DNA of 48,700 bases from Gammaproteobacteria bacterium (GCA_018656865.1 JABHYO010000082.1:1-48700), one strand, 5' to 3'; counted from the stretch's first letter, positions 19,142-30,884 are shown. Notes: generated by a model not told the origin, from the sequence alone. Made by a program: numbers and translations.

Positions 19142-19289
19142 CTCCGAAGTGCCCCGAAATGACTTTGAAATTTGAGCGTAACTTTTTGATTTTTTTTGAA
19201 ATTTTGGTGAGCGCTTCAGAGGGTGTGAAAATGGGGTTTTCAGCAGCAAAAAGTGAGACAGATGTAGGTGATTACGACCCGCGCTTCGC

Positions 19290-19316
19290 AATCCGTGTAA
19301 AAATTTTACACGGATT
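19290..19316. repeat. 27-base near-perfect palindrome between two tRNA genes
   Basis: AATCCGTGTAAAA and TTTTACACGGATT flank a single A. It lies about 150 bases upstream of the tRNA-fMet promoter and 60 bases past tRNA-Leu. It may be an operator or a transcript hairpin. The rest of the 279-base gap holds the tRNA-fMet promoter, a T-rich stretch and the tRNA-Leu hairpin. Confidence 0.8.
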
Positions 19317-19334
19317 ACTCCAACGCTCTGTCGT

Positions 19335-19375
19335 CTCAATTTAAAAGGGCTGCTGCGCAGCCCTTTTAAATTGAG
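19335..19375 (-). terminator. 19-base-pair hairpin directly after tRNA-Leu
   Basis: CTCAATTTAAAAGGGCTGC (19335-19353) and its exact complement (19357-19375) close a three-base loop, one base from the tRNA 3' end. The U-rich stretch lies inside the stem, so it may act as terminator or processing signal. Confidence 0.6.
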
Positions 19376-19376
19376 T

Positions 19377-19463
19377 TGGTGCCGAAGAGAGGACTTGAAC
19401 CTCCACGGGGTTTCCCCCACTACCCCCTCAAGGTAGCGTGTCTACCAATTTCACCACTTCGGC
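19377..19463 (-). tRNA. tRNA-Leu (GAG)
   Basis: The 87-base class II tRNA has a long variable arm (GTGGGGGAAACCCCGT), encoded CCA and anticodon GAG in the loop CTTGAGG. It is close to E. coli leuU, which is also next to secG. Confidence 0.95.
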
Positions 19464-19476
19464 GGTAAACCTATTC

Positions 19477-19854
19477 CTATCCCTCTGGGATCTCTGATTC
19501 GGGGGCTTCCTGAAAGGCAGGCAATTCGCCAGCACTCTCCTCAGGCGCCACCGGTGTTTCTTCAACCAGGACCTGTTCGACAACCGGAATCCCAATTCCT
19601 CCAACAGCCTGGGACTTCTCTTTGGCAAAACAAGCCAACCCGATGCTGGTGATAAAGAAAGCGATGGCAATACCGGTTGTCAGCCTGCTCAGAAAATTTC
19701 CTGCGCCTCCGCTGCCGAATACCGTTGAGCTGGCACCAGCCCCAAATCCCGATCCCATATCCGCACCCTTACCATGTTGAATCAGTACGAGGCCAATGAT
19801 CGCCAACGCCGCAAGGACGTGAAATACAAGTATCAATGTTTCAAGTGAATCCAT
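19477..19854 (-). CDS. secG: Protein-export membrane protein SecG
   Basis: SecG is the small subunit of the SecYEG translocon. Two hydrophobic helices (about 4-25 and 52-75) flank the conserved GKGADMGSGFGAGASSTVFG loop. An acidic Glu/Pro-rich tail makes the length 125 residues. It lies between tpiA and tRNA-Leu, as in E. coli relatives. Confidence 0.94.
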   Translation of the reverse strand: MDSLETLILVFHVLAALAIIGLVLIQHGKGADMGSGFGAGASSTVFGSGGAGNFLSRLTTGIAIAFFITSIGLACFAKEKSQAVGGIGIPVVEQVLVEETPVAPEESAGELPAFQEAPESEIPEG

Positions 19855-19862
19855 ATCAATTT

Positions 19863-20630
19863 CTATACCGACGTATCTGCCGCTCGACAGATATCGACAA
19901 AACTATTTCCTTTCAATGAAGCACCACCTACCAGCGCTCCGTCCACATTTTCCATAGCGAACAACAATGCCGCATTGTCCGCGTTCACACTGCCACCGTA
20001 GAGAATCCGAATCGACGATGCCATTTCAGCATTAACTTCAGCCAACCTTGACCGCAGCGCCACATGTACTTCCTCCGCCTGTTCAGGCGACGCGCTTTCC
20101 CCCGTCCCTATCGCCCAGATCGGCTCGTAGGCGAGTAAACCACACGCCATTCCGGCGGCTCCAACCCTGGCAGTCACCGCGTCAAGCTGCCTTTCCACAA
20201 CGGAGACAGTTGCCTCGGCCTGCCGCTCTTCCAACGTCTCTCCAACACAGAGGATCGGTGTCAATCCGGCATCGAGGCAGCTTTCAAACTTTGCTGCGAC
20301 GATCTCATCATCTTCATGAAATATCGTACGCCGTTCCGAGTGTCCGACGATGGCATAGTTACAACCAATATCTTTCACCATCGGTGCGGATACAGCGCCA
20401 GTGAATGCACCACTTCTGTGTTGATCCACATCCTGGGAACCAACACCAACAGCACCGTCTTTGAGTGCGTCTGCGACTACACTCAAATGAACAAAGGTCG
20501 GTAGCACCAGCACCTCACAATGTCTGAGAGCCGACTCGGCGATCTCATCCAGGATATCCTGACACAGCCTAGTGATCCCCTCGACATCACCGTTCATCTT
20601 CCAGTTTCCGGCCACAAGAGGGTTTCTCAA
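19863..20630 (-). CDS. tpiA: Triosephosphate isomerase
   Basis: TpiA interconverts dihydroxyacetone phosphate and glyceraldehyde 3-phosphate. The substrate-binding GNWKMNG near the start, catalytic His in IVGHSERR and catalytic Glu in AYEPIWAIGTG are present. The TTG at 20630 is chosen because it gives the family N-terminus (RNPLVAGNWK) with GGAAGG 9 bases before it; other starts are GTG 20639 and TTG 20663. glmM is upstream and secG 8 bases downstream. Confidence 0.95.
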   Translation of the reverse strand: MRNPLVAGNWKMNGDVEGITRLCQDILDEIAESALRHCEVLVLPTFVHLSVVADALKDGAVGVGSQDVDQHRSGAFTGAVSAPMVKDIGCNYAIVGHSERRTIFHEDDEIVAAKFESCLDAGLTPILCVGETLEERQAEATVSVVERQLDAVTARVGAAGMACGLLAYEPIWAIGTGESASPEQAEEVHVALRSRLAEVNAEMASSIRILYGGSVNADNAALLFAMENVDGALVGGASLKGNSFVDICRAADTSV

Positions 20631-20700
20631 TTGTCCCACCCTTCCCCGAAAAAAGGGCGGCAAATGTTAACCACTTTGACCACTAGATTCAAACCGGGCT

Positions 20701-22038
20701 TCAATTCAGCTCCCTCGACACCACTTCTGCCAGATCACGGGCCAGACTGTTCACCTTCTTTTCGTCCTCACCTTCGACCATGACTCTAATAACCGGTTCA
20801 GTGCCGGACGCCCGTAGTAGGACCCTGCCTTTTCCAGCAAGCTGCTCTTCCGTGCCCTCAACCGCCTTCGCCAGTGGTCCACCCTGTTTCAGATCAATCT
20901 TCCGCCCGCAGGCGACGTTTATCATATGCTGCGGATACTTCTTCATCTGCGACTTGAGGTCAGACAGCATCTGTCCGGATCGGCGTAACGCGGCAAGTAC
21001 CTGCAATGCGGAAATGATGCCATCGCCTGTAGTCGTGACATCAAGGCAGAGCATGTGCCCTGAACTTTCACCACCAAGAATCCAGCCTTTCGACTGTAAT
21101 TCCGCCAGCACATAACGATCACCAACCGCTGCCCTGCTGAAAGGAATACCTTCCGTCGAGAGCGCTTCCTCAAGACCAAAATTGCTCATGAGCGTGCCGA
21201 CCACGCCTCCTTTGAGTTCGCCAACCTCTTTACGGTCATTGGCGACGATATACAGAAGTTCATCACCATCGACAAGGACTCCGCTTTCATCGACCATGAT
21301 GACCCGGTCGCCATCACCGTCAAGCGCGATGCCGATATCAGCTTTTTCTTTGAGAACCAGCTGCCGCAGAGAATCCGGGCTCGTTGAACCTACACCGTCA
21401 TTGATGTTGAAACCATCGGGGTCCGTTCCCATCTCAACGACTTCGGCTCCCAGTTCTCCGAAGACACTCGGTGCGATGTGGTAAGTCGCACCATGGGCGC
21501 AGTCCAGGGCGATCTTCATCCCGCGCAGGTTCTGTCCAACGGGAAAGCAGCTCTTACAGAATTCGATATAGCGACCTGCCGCATCGGCGACACGGGATAC
21601 CTTGCCGATCTGATCGGACGGCACCATCTCCATGTGACACTCGAGTTCCCGCTCTATCGCCGTCTCTATTTCGTCGTCAAGCTTCTCGCCTTCGCTCGAG
21701 AAAAATTTGACGCCATTGTCCTGATAAGGATTGTGAGACGCACTGATCACAATACCTGCGCTGGCATTGAAGGTTCTGGTCAGATAGGCGATCGCCGGTG
21801 TCGGCATGGGACCGAGCAGCAACACATCGACACCGGCTGAAACGAGTCCCGCTTCCAGGGCAGACTCAAACATGTATCCGGATACCCTGGTGTCCTTGCC
21901 GATCAGAATTCTACCCCGACCCTCTCGGGAGAAGACTTTGCCCGCTGCCCAGCCAAGTCGCAGCATGAATTCTGCAGTAACCGGTGACTCTCCCACCCTG
22001 CCGCGAATCCCATCTGTCCCGAAATACTTCTTACTCAT
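20701..22038 (-). CDS. glmM: Phosphoglucosamine mutase
   Basis: GlmM converts glucosamine 6-phosphate to glucosamine 1-phosphate for UDP-GlcNAc and cell-wall synthesis. The active-site serine is in [12 protein letters not shown] near residue 101. The metal loop ALDGDGDR near 240 and the C-terminal phosphate-binding [12 protein letters not shown] are present. The 445 residues are full length. The start overlaps the folP stop (ATGA), a common pairing. Confidence 0.96.
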   Translation of the reverse strand: MSKKYFGTDGIRGRVGESPVTAEFMLRLGWAAGKVFSREGRGRILIGKDTRVSGYMFESALEAGLVSAGVDVLLLGPMPTPAIAYLTRTFNASAGIVISASHNPYQDNGVKFFSSEGEKLDDEIETAIERELECHMEMVPSDQIGKVSRVADAAGRYIEFCKSCFPVGQNLRGMKIALDCAHGATYHIAPSVFGELGAEVVEMGTDPDGFNINDGVGSTSPDSLRQLVLKEKADIGIALDGDGDRVIMVDESGVLVDGDELLYIVANDRKEVGELKGGVVGTLMSNFGLEEALSTEGIPFSRAAVGDRYVLAELQSKGWILGGESSGHMLCLDVTTTGDGIISALQVLAALRRSGQMLSDLKSQMKKYPQHMINVACGRKIDLKQGGPLAKAVEGTEEQLAGKGRVLLRASGTEPVIRVMVEGEDEKKVNSLARDLAEVVSRELN

Positions 22039-22859
22039 GAGCGAATAACCATTTCCTGCCTGATGGATTGCAAGACCCGCACTGCTTCCACCGTTTCCAG
22101 CACATCGTGAACCCGAAGAATCCTCGCACCCCGCTCAAGAGCAGCAAGCGCACCGGCAATACTACCTATCAGGCGGTCCTGAACAATTTTGCCAATGGTA
22201 CTCTTTCTCGAAAGTCCCACCAACAGTGGCAGCCCATGGGAACCAAACTCATGAAGCTGGTTGATGAGCGTGAGATTGTGTTCCTGCGTTTTACCAAAAC
22301 CGAATCCCACATCAAGTATCAGTTTTTCCCGACGAATACCTGCCGCGACGCAAGCAGCGATGCGTTCCTCGAAGAAAGTATTAATATTACCGATCAAATC
22401 GTCGTATTTTGGGTTCCCCTGCATGGTTCTGGGTTCGCCCTGCATGTGCATCAGGCAAACAGCAAGACCTGATTCAGACGCGACCTCAAGCGCCCCTATC
22501 TCACGCAGCGCACGGACATCATTGATGAGATCGACGCCGGCTGAAGCTGCCGCGGACATAACTTCTGCCTTGCTGCTGTCGATGGAAAGGACGATGTCAG
22601 TTTCCCTTTTTAATGCCTCGATCACCGGTAGTACCCGGGCTGTTTCCACTTCTGCGGATACCGCCTCAGCTCCCGGCCTGGTTGATTCTCCACCGATATC
22701 GATGATGTCTACGCCATCGCAAATCATCTGGCGGGCATGCATCAGGGCACGCTCGACTTCGACATACCTGCCACCGTCAGAAAAGGAATCCGGCGTCACA
22801 TTGAGAATCCCCATAACAAGAGGGCGGCCCGAATCCAAGAGATCGGACAGGTTCAACAT
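22035..22859 (-). CDS. folP: Dihydropteroate synthase
   Basis: FolP condenses p-aminobenzoate with dihydropterin pyrophosphate in folate synthesis and is the sulfonamide target. Family blocks are [15 protein letters not shown] near 16, [11 protein letters not shown] near 50 and the C-terminal RVHDV. The ATG at 22859 gives 274 residues; the longer frame overlaps ftsH and is discarded. It lies between ftsH (16 bases away) and glmM, as in E. coli. Confidence 0.95.
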   Translation of the reverse strand: MLNLSDLLDSGRPLVMGILNVTPDSFSDGGRYVEVERALMHARQMICDGVDIIDIGGESTRPGAEAVSAEVETARVLPVIEALKRETDIVLSIDSSKAEVMSAAASAGVDLINDVRALREIGALEVASESGLAVCLMHMQGEPRTMQGNPKYDDLIGNINTFFEERIAACVAAGIRREKLILDVGFGFGKTQEHNLTLINQLHEFGSHGLPLLVGLSRKSTIGKIVQDRLIGSIAGALAALERGARILRVHDVLETVEAVRVLQSIRQEMVIRS

Positions 22860-22875
22860 GGAGGTATCCCTGACT

Positions 22876-24813
22876 TTAGTGATCGGGTGCCGGGTCTCCG
22901 ACGTGTCCAGAATTGTCCACTGAGTCCGATGGATCCTGATGAGATCCGTCAACAGTGGGTGGTGCGCCCGAGTCCGGGTCCTTCCAGCTTTCTGGAGGCT
23001 TGGGTTTTCGGCCGGACATGATGTCATCAATCTGCCGCCTTTCGATAGTTTCGTACTCGAGCAGAGCCTCTGTCATCGTCTCCAGCTTGTCCCGGTTCTC
23101 CTCGAGTAATTGTTTGGCGGTGCCATAACAACCGTCGATGATGGTGCGAACTTCTTCGTCAATCTTGTTCGCTGTCTCGTCGGACACATGTAGCCTCTGC
23201 GCACCAGCGGACATACCGAGGAAAACTTCTTCGTTCTCCTCATCGTACATAAGCGGCCCCAGCTCTTCCGAGAGCCCCCACTTGGTGACCATAGCCCGAG
23301 CCATCTTGGTGGCGCGTTCTATATCGTTGGATGCGCCGGTCGTTATGCCGTCCGGACCAAGGGTAAGTTCTTCAGCAATGCGCCCGCCAAAGAGCGAACA
23401 GATCTGGCTATGAATCGCCCGCTTGCTGAGTGAGTGCCGATCCTCTTCCGGGAGGAACATAGTGACACCCAGCGCTCTGCCCCTCGGTATAATTGTTACC
23501 TTGTAGCTGGGGTCATGCTCCGGCATCAGGTAACCGACAATACAATGACCAGCTTCATGATAGGCCGTGTTCTTTCTTTCTTTTTCCGACATCACCATGG
23601 ATTTGCGCTCTGCACCCATCATGATTTTGTCCTTGGCCTGTTCGAATTGCGCCATAGAAACAGTGCGTCGGTCCTGACGTGCTGCAAAGAGCGCAGCCTC
23701 ATTCACCAGGTTGGCGAGGTCTGCGCCAGAAAATCCCGGCGTACCGCGAGCAATGACATTGGCGTCCACGTCCGTAGACAGCGGCACCTTGCGCATATGT
23801 ACTTTTAGTATCTGTTCACGACCTCGAATATCCGGCAACGAAACGACAACCTGACGGTCAAATCTGCCGGGTCTCAAAAGTGCGGGATCCAGGACATCCG
23901 GTCTGTTCGTCGAGGCGATAACGATGATGCCTTCATTGCCGTCAAAACCATCCATCTCAACCAGCAACTGATTTAACGTCTGTTCTCGCTCGTCGTGACC
24001 TCCGCCAAGTCCGGCACCTCGATGACGACCTACGGCGTCAATCTCGTCTATAAAAATGATGCAGGGTGTCTGCTTCTTTGCCTGCTCGAACATGTCTCGA
24101 ACACGGGAGGCTCCTACACCGACAAACATCTCAACGAAGTCGGAACCTGAAATACTAAAAAAGGGTACTTTGGCCTCACCGGCAATAGCTTTTGCCAATA
24201 GTGTCTTACCGGTGCCGGGTTGACCCACCATGAGAATGCCACGGGGAATGCGGCCGCCCAGTTTCTGAAACCTACCTGGATCCTGCAGAAACTCGACCAG
24301 TTCCTGTACGTCTTCTTTAGCTTCATCGACTCCGGCAACATCGGCAAAGCTGGTCTTAATCTGATCATCACCCAGAAGCTTGGCTTTACTCTTTCCAAAG
24401 GTCAGCGGCCCGCCCCTGCCACCCGAGCCACCCTGCATCTGGCGCATAAAAAACATAAAGACGGCGATAATGACCAAAATGGGGAAACTTGCCACCAGCA
24501 ATTGCGTCCAGATGCTCTGCTGCTCCGGTCGGCTACCCTTGAAGTCAACATTATGATCGAGCATGTCACCAATTAGCGCGCTGTCCGTGATCTGTGGCTG
24601 AATGGTCTCGAACTTCTGACCATCGTAACGCTCGCCATGGATCGTTAGACCCTCAATCTCGACCGAGCGCACCTGATTCTGGTTCACCAGTTCGAGAAAA
24701 GCAGAATAGTCAATTTCATCCGGTTCTGGTCGAACATTGAAATTCTGAAAGACCGTCAGCAATACCGCTGCGATAATCAGCCAAAGTAATAAATTCTTAC
24801 CCATGTCGTTCAA
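22876..24813 (-). CDS. ftsH: ATP-dependent zinc metalloprotease FtsH
   Basis: FtsH is a membrane AAA+ protease that degrades short-lived and misassembled proteins. It has an N-terminal membrane helix (about 7-24), a periplasmic domain, a second helix (about 105-125), Walker A GQPGTGKT near 200, the SRH region ([18 protein letters not shown]) and the zinc motif HEAGH near 420. The TTG at 24813 has GAGGA 7 bases upstream; the ATG at 24804 gives the more usual MGKNLLLWL. The Pro-rich tail is variable in the family. Confidence 0.95.
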   Translation of the reverse strand: MNDMGKNLLLWLIIAAVLLTVFQNFNVRPEPDEIDYSAFLELVNQNQVRSVEIEGLTIHGERYDGQKFETIQPQITDSALIGDMLDHNVDFKGSRPEQQSIWTQLLVASFPILVIIAVFMFFMRQMQGGSGGRGGPLTFGKSKAKLLGDDQIKTSFADVAGVDEAKEDVQELVEFLQDPGRFQKLGGRIPRGILMVGQPGTGKTLLAKAIAGEAKVPFFSISGSDFVEMFVGVGASRVRDMFEQAKKQTPCIIFIDEIDAVGRHRGAGLGGGHDEREQTLNQLLVEMDGFDGNEGIIVIASTNRPDVLDPALLRPGRFDRQVVVSLPDIRGREQILKVHMRKVPLSTDVDANVIARGTPGFSGADLANLVNEAALFAARQDRRTVSMAQFEQAKDKIMMGAERKSMVMSEKERKNTAYHEAGHCIVGYLMPEHDPSYKVTIIPRGRALGVTMFLPEEDRHSLSKRAIHSQICSLFGGRIAEELTLGPDGITTGASNDIERATKMARAMVTKWGLSEELGPLMYDEENEEVFLGMSAGAQRLHVSDETANKIDEEVRTIIDGCYGTAKQLLEENRDKLETMTEALLEYETIERRQIDDIMSGRKPKPPESWKDPDSGAPPTVDGSHQDPSDSVDNSGHVGDPAPDH

Positions 24814-24886
24814 TGTTCATTCCTCGATGGCAATTCGCCATTCTCTTTATCACGCCGCCTACCAATCTTTGACAGTAGAACCTCGC

Positions 24887-24935
24887 ATTATATCTGCTTT
24901 TCAACGTTCTCTGGCACCTCTTCAATCCTTTCAAG
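24887..24935 (-). promoter_or_regulatory. Possible ftsH promoter elements
   Basis: On the minus strand a perfect TATAAT (24892-24887) lies about 75 bases before ftsH, without a good -35. A CTTGAAA (24935-24929) matches the sigma32 -35 consensus but lacks a matching -10. The rest of the rlmE-ftsH gap shows nothing. Confidence 0.35.
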
Positions 24936-24943
24936 CCTGCCAT

Positions 24944-25564
24944 TCAGCCTTTATAGCCTCGTCCGAGGAGGTAGACTTCCCGGGATTTACCCCTCGACGC
25001 TTTCGGCTTTATATTACTTAACTGCTTGAATTGACTGGTAATTTCACTCCGAGCTTCATTGATACCGGAGCCTTCAAAGCATTTACTTAAGAACGCCCCT
25101 CCCGGTTTCAGAACACTCTTCGCAAGGTCAACTGCCAACTCCACAAGATACATGGCTCGCGGCTGATCAATCTCCTTCATACCACTTAAATTGGGGGCCA
25201 TATCCGAAATTACAAGGTCCACGAGTCTGCCATCCAGGGTCGACATCAGCATCTCAAGTGCCTTATCGCTCGTGAAATCGGCCTGGATCAGATGCGCGCC
25301 ATCTAGCGGTTCCATGTCGAGAATATCGAGGCCGATGACTAGACCACGCGAACCCACCTTACCAACCGCGACCTGTGTCCAGCCACCAGGCGCCGCACCG
25401 AGATCGACCACGGTCATGCCGGGCTTCAGCAGCTTGTATTTATCATCAATCTCAATCAGCTTATAGCAGGCACGGGAACGATATCCTTCGCGTCGGGCTC
25501 TTAGCACATATTCATCTTTCTCGTGCTCTTCGAGCCAGCGGGTACTGGATTTGGACTTACTCAT
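24944..25564 (-). CDS. rlmE: 23S rRNA 2'-O-methyltransferase RlmE (FtsJ)
   Basis: RlmE methylates U2552 of 23S rRNA. The SAM-binding VVDLGAAPGGWTQVA near 52, VISDMAPNLSG near 120 and the catalytic lysine regions are all present. The length of 206 residues is normal. It precedes ftsH and is divergent from yhbY, as in E. coli. Confidence 0.95.
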   Translation of the reverse strand: MSKSKSSTRWLEEHEKDEYVLRARREGYRSRACYKLIEIDDKYKLLKPGMTVVDLGAAPGGWTQVAVGKVGSRGLVIGLDILDMEPLDGAHLIQADFTSDKALEMLMSTLDGRLVDLVISDMAPNLSGMKEIDQPRAMYLVELAVDLAKSVLKPGGAFLSKCFEGSGINEARSEITSQFKQLSNIKPKASRGKSREVYLLGRGYKG

Positions 25565-25631
25565 ATAGTTCAGTGGCTTGTTTGATAAGGAAAGTCTACA
25601 ATCGCCGCCCCTCCATTTCGAGCAACGATCA

Positions 25632-25937
25632 GTGAACGCAAAACAGAAAAAGAAGTTTCAAGCCATCGGTCATGGGCTAAAACCCGCAGTGACGGTCGCT
25701 GGCAACGGCCTTTCTGAAACTGTACTCGCGGAACTGAATCGCGCGCTTGATGACCACGAGTTGATCAAGGTGAAGATCGTCGGCGTTCGGGAAGAAAGAA
25801 CTGAGATAGTCGATGCAATAGCTGAACTTGATGCGACAGAGATCATTCAGGTCATCGGCGGTGTAGCACTCGTCTACAGGCCTTCAAGGGAGCCCAATCC
25901 GGCCCTCTCAAATATCGCGAGAGCCAATGTGCTCTAA
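25632..25937 (+). CDS. yhbY: CRS1/YhbY-type ribosome-associated RNA-binding protein
   Basis: This 101-residue KH-like protein binds the assembling 50S subunit. It shows KKKFQAIGHGLKPAVTVAGNGLS and the GxxG-type VGVREERTEIV. The GTG at 25632 gives the family N-terminus (NAKQKKKF); the earlier frame at 25578 overlaps the divergent promoter region. It is divergent from rlmE. Confidence 0.9.
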   Translation: MNAKQKKKFQAIGHGLKPAVTVAGNGLSETVLAELNRALDDHELIKVKIVGVREERTEIVDAIAELDATEIIQVIGGVALVYRPSREPNPALSNIARANVL

Positions 25938-25939
25938 TC

Positions 25940-25957
25940 CCGGTCATGGATGACCGG
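25940..25957. terminator. Hairpin between yhbY and greA
   Basis: CCGGTCAT and ATGACCGG are inverted with two bases between. A six-T tract follows on plus after 14 bases, so it is not a classical terminator, but it lies between convergent genes. Confidence 0.35.
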
Positions 25958-25983
25958 CCGCAGGAAAGCAGTTTTTTGAAATA

Positions 25984-26460
25984 CTAAATATGTTTTATCT
26001 CGCAGATTTCGTACTCGACTTCCCCACCAGGGGTTTTCACACTAACGATGTCGCCAATTTCCTTGCCTATCAAACCACGGGCTATGGGAGAGTATACTGA
26101 GAGCTTGTTCTGCTTGATGTCCGATTCCTCGTCACCCACGATCCGGTAGCTGACTTCTTCTTCATCGTCGAGATTCATCAATAGGACGGTCGTACCAAAA
26201 ATAACCTTCCCTGTCTCTGGAATCTGTGTGATGTCGATCACCTGAGCATTGGAAAGTTTGCCATTCAGCTCCAGAATTCGTCCTTCGATAAAACCCTGCT
26301 CCTCTTTGGCATACTGATATTCAGCATTCTCTCGAAGATCACCCTGCTCACGCGCTGTTGCGATCGCGCTGACAATACGCGGGCGTTCTACCGACTTGAG
26401 TCGATCTAATTGATTTCTCAGAGCTTCGGCGCCCTGAACGGTCATAGGTATCTTATCCAT
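25984..26460 (-). CDS. greA: Transcription elongation factor GreA
   Basis: GreA enters the polymerase secondary channel and triggers cleavage of backtracked RNA. The coiled-coil tip GDLRENAEY carries the essential Asp41 and Glu44. The 158 residues are typical. It lies 36 bases downstream of carB, as in Pseudomonas. Confidence 0.96.
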   Translation of the reverse strand: MDKIPMTVQGAEALRNQLDRLKSVERPRIVSAIATAREQGDLRENAEYQYAKEEQGFIEGRILELNGKLSNAQVIDITQIPETGKVIFGTTVLLMNLDDEEEVSYRIVGDEESDIKQNKLSVYSPIARGLIGKEIGDIVSVKTPGGEVEYEICEIKHI

Positions 26461-26496
26461 AGCGCTAGTCTTCAGAAGAATTCAGGTTTTGTCCAG

Positions 26497-29400
26497 TCAT
26501 CCGCGATGGAGACTTTGCAGGCTGTGTACTGAAATATCGCTACCGTGACGTAACGCCTCAACGCTTGCCCGCCCGCCCGCCATGGTCGTGGTATAGCAAA
26601 CCTTGTTCTGCAGCGCGGTCCTGCGAATCTCAAAGGAATCCGCAATAGCCTGCTTGCCCTCGGTTGTATTGACGATAAAATCCACTTCGTGGTTCTTGAG
26701 CATATCGACCACATGAGGCCGACCTTCAAGAACCTTATTGACGACTTCAACCTCCATGCCAGCATCGCGAATGATCTTGGCACTACCCCGCGTTGCGACC
26801 ACGGAAAAACCCATTTCGATCAGGCCGGCTGCGATCTCCGGCAACTGGTCTTTGTCAGCATCACGCACGCTCAAAAATGCTTTGCCACTGTTTGGAATCG
26901 TATCGCCCGCAGCAGTCTGTGACTTGCCGTACGCCTCAGCAAAGCTCCGGCCAACACCCATTACCTCCCCGGTTGACTTCATTTCCGGACCAAGAATAGG
27001 ATCAACGCCAGGGAACTTGCCAAACGGGAAAACAGCTTCTTTGACGCTGAAGAATTCCGGGATCACTTCTTCGGTAAAACCCTGATCTTCCAGCGAAATG
27101 TCTACCATACACCTCGCTGCCACCTTGGCCAGACTGGTACCAATACACTTGGAAACGAAGGGTACGGTTCTGGAGGCCCGGGGATTCACCTCGATCACAT
27201 AGACCCGATCACCCTGTACTGCCAGTTGCACATTCATCAGACCGACCACACCCAGCTCAATGGCCATGGCCTTTACCTGTTCACGTATGGTGTTCAGAAT
27301 GTCATCAGACAGACTGTAGGGCGGCAGTGAACAGGCGGAGTCACCGGAGTGCACACCCGCCTGCTCGATATGTTGCATTACCGATCCAATCACAACCTGC
27401 TTACCATCGGAAACCGCATCGACGTCGATCTCGATCGCCTGATCAAGGAAATGGTCCAGCAGGATCGGCGAATCCTCGGAAACCTCAACGGCCTCACGCA
27501 TATAAGACCTGAGTTCATCCTGGTCATAGACGATTTCCATAGCCCGACCACCGAGCACATATGAAGGTCGTACCACCAGTGGGAATCCGATTTCATCGGC
27601 GGCGATCACCGCCTCGTCCTGTGTCTTCACCGTTTGATTGGGTGGTTGTAACAATCCCAGTTTCTCGATCAGTTTCTGAAATCGCTCGCGGTCTTCAGCT
27701 TCATCGATGGCATCTGGCGGCGTGCCGATAATGGGGACTCCCGCGGCCTGCAGTCTGTTGGCGAGCTTGAGCGGTGTCTGTCCGCCAAACTGAACAATGA
27801 CGCCCACCGGTTTTTCCAGATCGACCACGGACATCACGTCTTCAAATGTCAGCGGTTCGAAGTAGAGCCGGTCCGAGGTGTCGTAGTCGGTCGACACTGT
27901 TTCCGGATTGCAGTTGATCATGATGGACTCAAAACCATCCTCACGCATTGCCATGGCTGCGTGCACACAGCAGTAGTCAAACTCAATACCCTGTCCTATA
28001 CGGTTAGGCCCGCCACCGAGAACAATAATTTTCTTTCTATCGGTTGGCTCGGCTTCACATTCTTCCTCGTAGGTGGAATACATATAAGCGGTCGAAGATT
28101 CGAACTCCGCGGCACAGGTATCGACACGCCGATAGACCGGACGTACATTGAGCTCAATCCGGTGATTGCGGACCGCATCTTCACCGCAGCCAAGCAGTTC
28201 TGCCAAACGCGAATCGGAAAAGCCCCGTTGTTTCAATCCGAACAGTTCGTTTCTGTCGAGATCCGAGATAGAACGACTTTCAAGAGACTTTTCACGAACG
28301 ACCAGGTCCTGCAATTGCATCAGGAACCAGGGGTCCATGCCGGTCAGTTCCCGTACTTCTTCCAATTCAAACCCCTTACGCATGGCGTCAGCCAGGTAGC
28401 GCAGACGATCTGCACTCGGAATGCTCAGCTCCCTGCGAAGCAGACTCATCCATTCCGGCTGTTCCGGGTCGAGAATTGGGGTGAGACCGTCAATACCAAT
28501 CTCCAGACCCCTTAGCGCTTTTTGCAGCGATTCCTGGAAAGTTCGACCAATTGCCATGACCTCACCCACAGACTTCATCTGCGTCGTCAGAACATTTTCA
28601 GCCTGGGGAAATTTCTCGAAGGTAAATCTTGGGATTTTTGTGACAATGTAGTCGATGGATGGTTCGAACGAAGCCGGTGTTACACCGCCTGTTATGTCAT
28701 TCGAGAGCTCATCGAGCGTATAACCGACCGCTAGCTTGGCAGCCACCTTGGCGATGGGGAATCCGGTTGCTTTGGACGCCAGGGCGGACGATCTCGACAC
28801 GCGGGGGTTCATTTCGATGACGACAAGGCGACCGGTCTCGGGCTCGACCGCGAACTGCACGTTGGACCCTCCGGTTTCAACACCGATGATGCGCAGCACA
28901 TCAATCGATGCATTCCGCATGATCTGATATTCCTTGTCAGTGAGCGTCTGTGCTGGCGCGATCGTGATGGAATCACCGGTATGTACACCCATCGGATCGA
29001 TATTTTCGATCGAGCAGACAATGATGCAGTTGTCGTTTCTGTCCCGCACAACCTCCATTTCGTACTCTTTCCAACCAAGCAGGGATTCGTCAATCAACAA
29101 CTCGGTGGTGGGCGATAGATCGAGGCCTCTGATACAGATTTCCTCAAAGTCTTCCTGGTTGTAAGCGATACCGCCACCCGAGCCACCCAGCGTAAAGGAT
29201 GGCCTGATGACACAGGGGAAACCAAGTCTGGCCTGCACCTGCTTGGCTTCTTCGAGGGAATGGGCGATGGCGTTTCGTGCCGTTTCCAGCCCAATGGATT
29301 TCATGGCGACATCGAATTGCTGTCGGTCCTCTGCTTTGTCGATGGCTTCCTTGGAGGCACCGATCAGTTCAACATCGTATTTCTCTAGCACCCCCTCCCG

Positions 29401-29709
29401 CGCCAGATCGAGGGCACAATTCAGCGCCGTCTGTCCACCCATCGTCGGCAGAATAGCGTCAGGTCGTTCCTTGGCGATGATGTTCTCAACATTCGGCCAG
29501 TAAACAGGCTCGATATAGGTCGCATCTGCCATCTCAGGATCAGTCATGATGGTTGCCGGGTTCGAGTTCACCAGAATGACCCTATAGCCTTCCTCTCGGA
29601 GCGCCTTACATGCCTGCGCTCCCGAATAGTCGAATTCGCAAGCCTGACCAATGACTATCGGCCCGGCGCCGATGATGAGAATACTGTCAATATCGGTTCT
29701 TTTTGGCAT
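26497..29709 (-). CDS. carB: Carbamoyl-phosphate synthase, large subunit
   Basis: CarB makes carbamoyl phosphate from bicarbonate, ammonia and ATP, feeding arginine and pyrimidine synthesis. The two ATP-grasp halves are both complete ([18 protein letters not shown] near 300 and [14 protein letters not shown] near 842), and the C-terminal MGS-like allosteric domain follows. The 1070 residues are full length. The ATG overlaps the carA stop by one base (TAATG). Confidence 0.97.
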   Translation of the reverse strand: MPKRTDIDSILIIGAGPIVIGQACEFDYSGAQACKALREEGYRVILVNSNPATIMTDPEMADATYIEPVYWPNVENIIAKERPDAILPTMGGQTALNCALDLAREGVLEKYDVELIGASKEAIDKAEDRQQFDVAMKSIGLETARNAIAHSLEEAKQVQARLGFPCVIRPSFTLGGSGGGIAYNQEDFEEICIRGLDLSPTTELLIDESLLGWKEYEMEVVRDRNDNCIIVCSIENIDPMGVHTGDSITIAPAQTLTDKEYQIMRNASIDVLRIIGVETGGSNVQFAVEPETGRLVVIEMNPRVSRSSALASKATGFPIAKVAAKLAVGYTLDELSNDITGGVTPASFEPSIDYIVTKIPRFTFEKFPQAENVLTTQMKSVGEVMAIGRTFQESLQKALRGLEIGIDGLTPILDPEQPEWMSLLRRELSIPSADRLRYLADAMRKGFELEEVRELTGMDPWFLMQLQDLVVREKSLESRSISDLDRNELFGLKQRGFSDSRLAELLGCGEDAVRNHRIELNVRPVYRRVDTCAAEFESSTAYMYSTYEEECEAEPTDRKKIIVLGGGPNRIGQGIEFDYCCVHAAMAMREDGFESIMINCNPETVSTDYDTSDRLYFEPLTFEDVMSVVDLEKPVGVIVQFGGQTPLKLANRLQAAGVPIIGTPPDAIDEAEDRERFQKLIEKLGLLQPPNQTVKTQDEAVIAADEIGFPLVVRPSYVLGGRAMEIVYDQDELRSYMREAVEVSEDSPILLDHFLDQAIEIDVDAVSDGKQVVIGSVMQHIEQAGVHSGDSACSLPPYSLSDDILNTIREQVKAMAIELGVVGLMNVQLAVQGDRVYVIEVNPRASRTVPFVSKCIGTSLAKVAARCMVDISLEDQGFTEEVIPEFFSVKEAVFPFGKFPGVDPILGPEMKSTGEVMGVGRSFAEAYGKSQTAAGDTIPNSGKAFLSVRDADKDQLPEIAAGLIEMGFSVVATRGSAKIIRDAGMEVEVVNKVLEGRPHVVDMLKNHEVDFIVNTTEGKQAIADSFEIRRTALQNKVCYTTTMAGGRASVEALRHGSDISVHSLQSLHRG

Positions 29710-30848
29710 TACGGCTTCCGCTCTCTCATCAGGTCGATGAAGTGATCGAAGAGGGGGCTGGCGTCATGGGGACCCGGACTTGCTTCGGGGTGCCCCTGAA
29801 AACCAAAAGCCGGCCTATTGACCAGATGAATCCCCTGGATGGTGTTATCGAAAAGTGATCGATGGGTAACGCGGACACTGTTTGGCAATTCTATTTCATC
29901 AATACAGAAGCCGTGGTTCTGACTGGTGATAAGTACGGTCCCGTCATCGAGATTCTTCACCGGGTGATTGGCGCCGTGATGGCCATGGCTCATTTTGGTC
30001 GTTGTCATACCTGCGGCAAGCCCGAGTAGCTGCAGGCCAAGGCAGATGCCAAACACCGGCAGCTCCGTCTCCAGAATCTCTCTAATGGAGGTAATGGCGT
30101 AGTCACAGGGGCCCGGGTCGCCGGGACCGTTGGACAGGAAGATCCCATCCGGTTCCAGGGCCAGCACTTCATCTGCCGGTGTCTCGGCAGGCACCACAGT
30201 CAATCTGCAGCCCCTATCGGTCAACATTCGTAGAATGTTCCGCTTGACGCCAAAGTCGTAGGCAACCACATGAAATTCGGTATCTTCGACTTCCGGATAG
30301 CCCTCCCCAATCCTCCAGCTACCTTCCCGCCATTGGTAGCTTTCGCCAACGGTAACCTCTTTTGCGAGATCCATGCCTTTTAGACCAGCGAAGTCCTGGG
30401 CAGCCTCAAGCGCCGCCGCAATGTCAGCTTCACTCAGTTCCGGACCCGCAACAATAGCGCCATTCTGCGAACCCTCATCTCTCAGGATGCGAGTCAGCTT
30501 GCGCGTGTCGATTTCGGCAATGGCAACCACACCGCGTTCTTCCAGGTACTGCTGAAGCGGCATTTCATTCCGCCAGTTGCTGGCCATGAGCGGCAGGTCC
30601 CGAATGACCAGACCCGAAGCCCAGATCCGGGACGACTCTTCGTCTTCCGTGTTGACACCGGTGTTACCGATATGGGGATGTGTCAGCGTGATGATCTGCC
30701 TGGCGTAGGATGGATCGGTGAGGATTTCCTGATAACCAGTGATGGAGGTATTGAAGACCACCTCGCCGACGGAAAGACCCAAAGAACCAATAGCAGTACC
30801 CTCGAACAGCATGCCATTCTCGAGTGCAAGTACTGCTCTAGTGTTCAA
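29709..30848 (-). CDS. carA: Carbamoyl-phosphate synthase, small (glutaminase) subunit
   Basis: CarA releases ammonia from glutamine for CarB. The class I amidotransferase triad is visible: Cys in [13 protein letters not shown] near 270, and His/Glu in [14 protein letters not shown] near 352. The start is TTG (30848) with GGAG 6 bases upstream; I recall a UUG start for Pseudomonas carA, unverified. A strong terminator-type hairpin ends about 40 bases before the start. Confidence 0.95.
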   Translation of the reverse strand: MNTRAVLALENGMLFEGTAIGSLGLSVGEVVFNTSITGYQEILTDPSYARQIITLTHPHIGNTGVNTEDEESSRIWASGLVIRDLPLMASNWRNEMPLQQYLEERGVVAIAEIDTRKLTRILRDEGSQNGAIVAGPELSEADIAAALEAAQDFAGLKGMDLAKEVTVGESYQWREGSWRIGEGYPEVEDTEFHVVAYDFGVKRNILRMLTDRGCRLTVVPAETPADEVLALEPDGIFLSNGPGDPGPCDYAITSIREILETELPVFGICLGLQLLGLAAGMTTTKMSHGHHGANHPVKNLDDGTVLITSQNHGFCIDEIELPNSVRVTHRSLFDNTIQGIHLVNRPAFGFQGHPEASPGPHDASPLFDHFIDLMRERKP

Positions 30849-30884
30849 AATTGTCTCCGTGGAGGTTAGAGATTGGTGGATATG

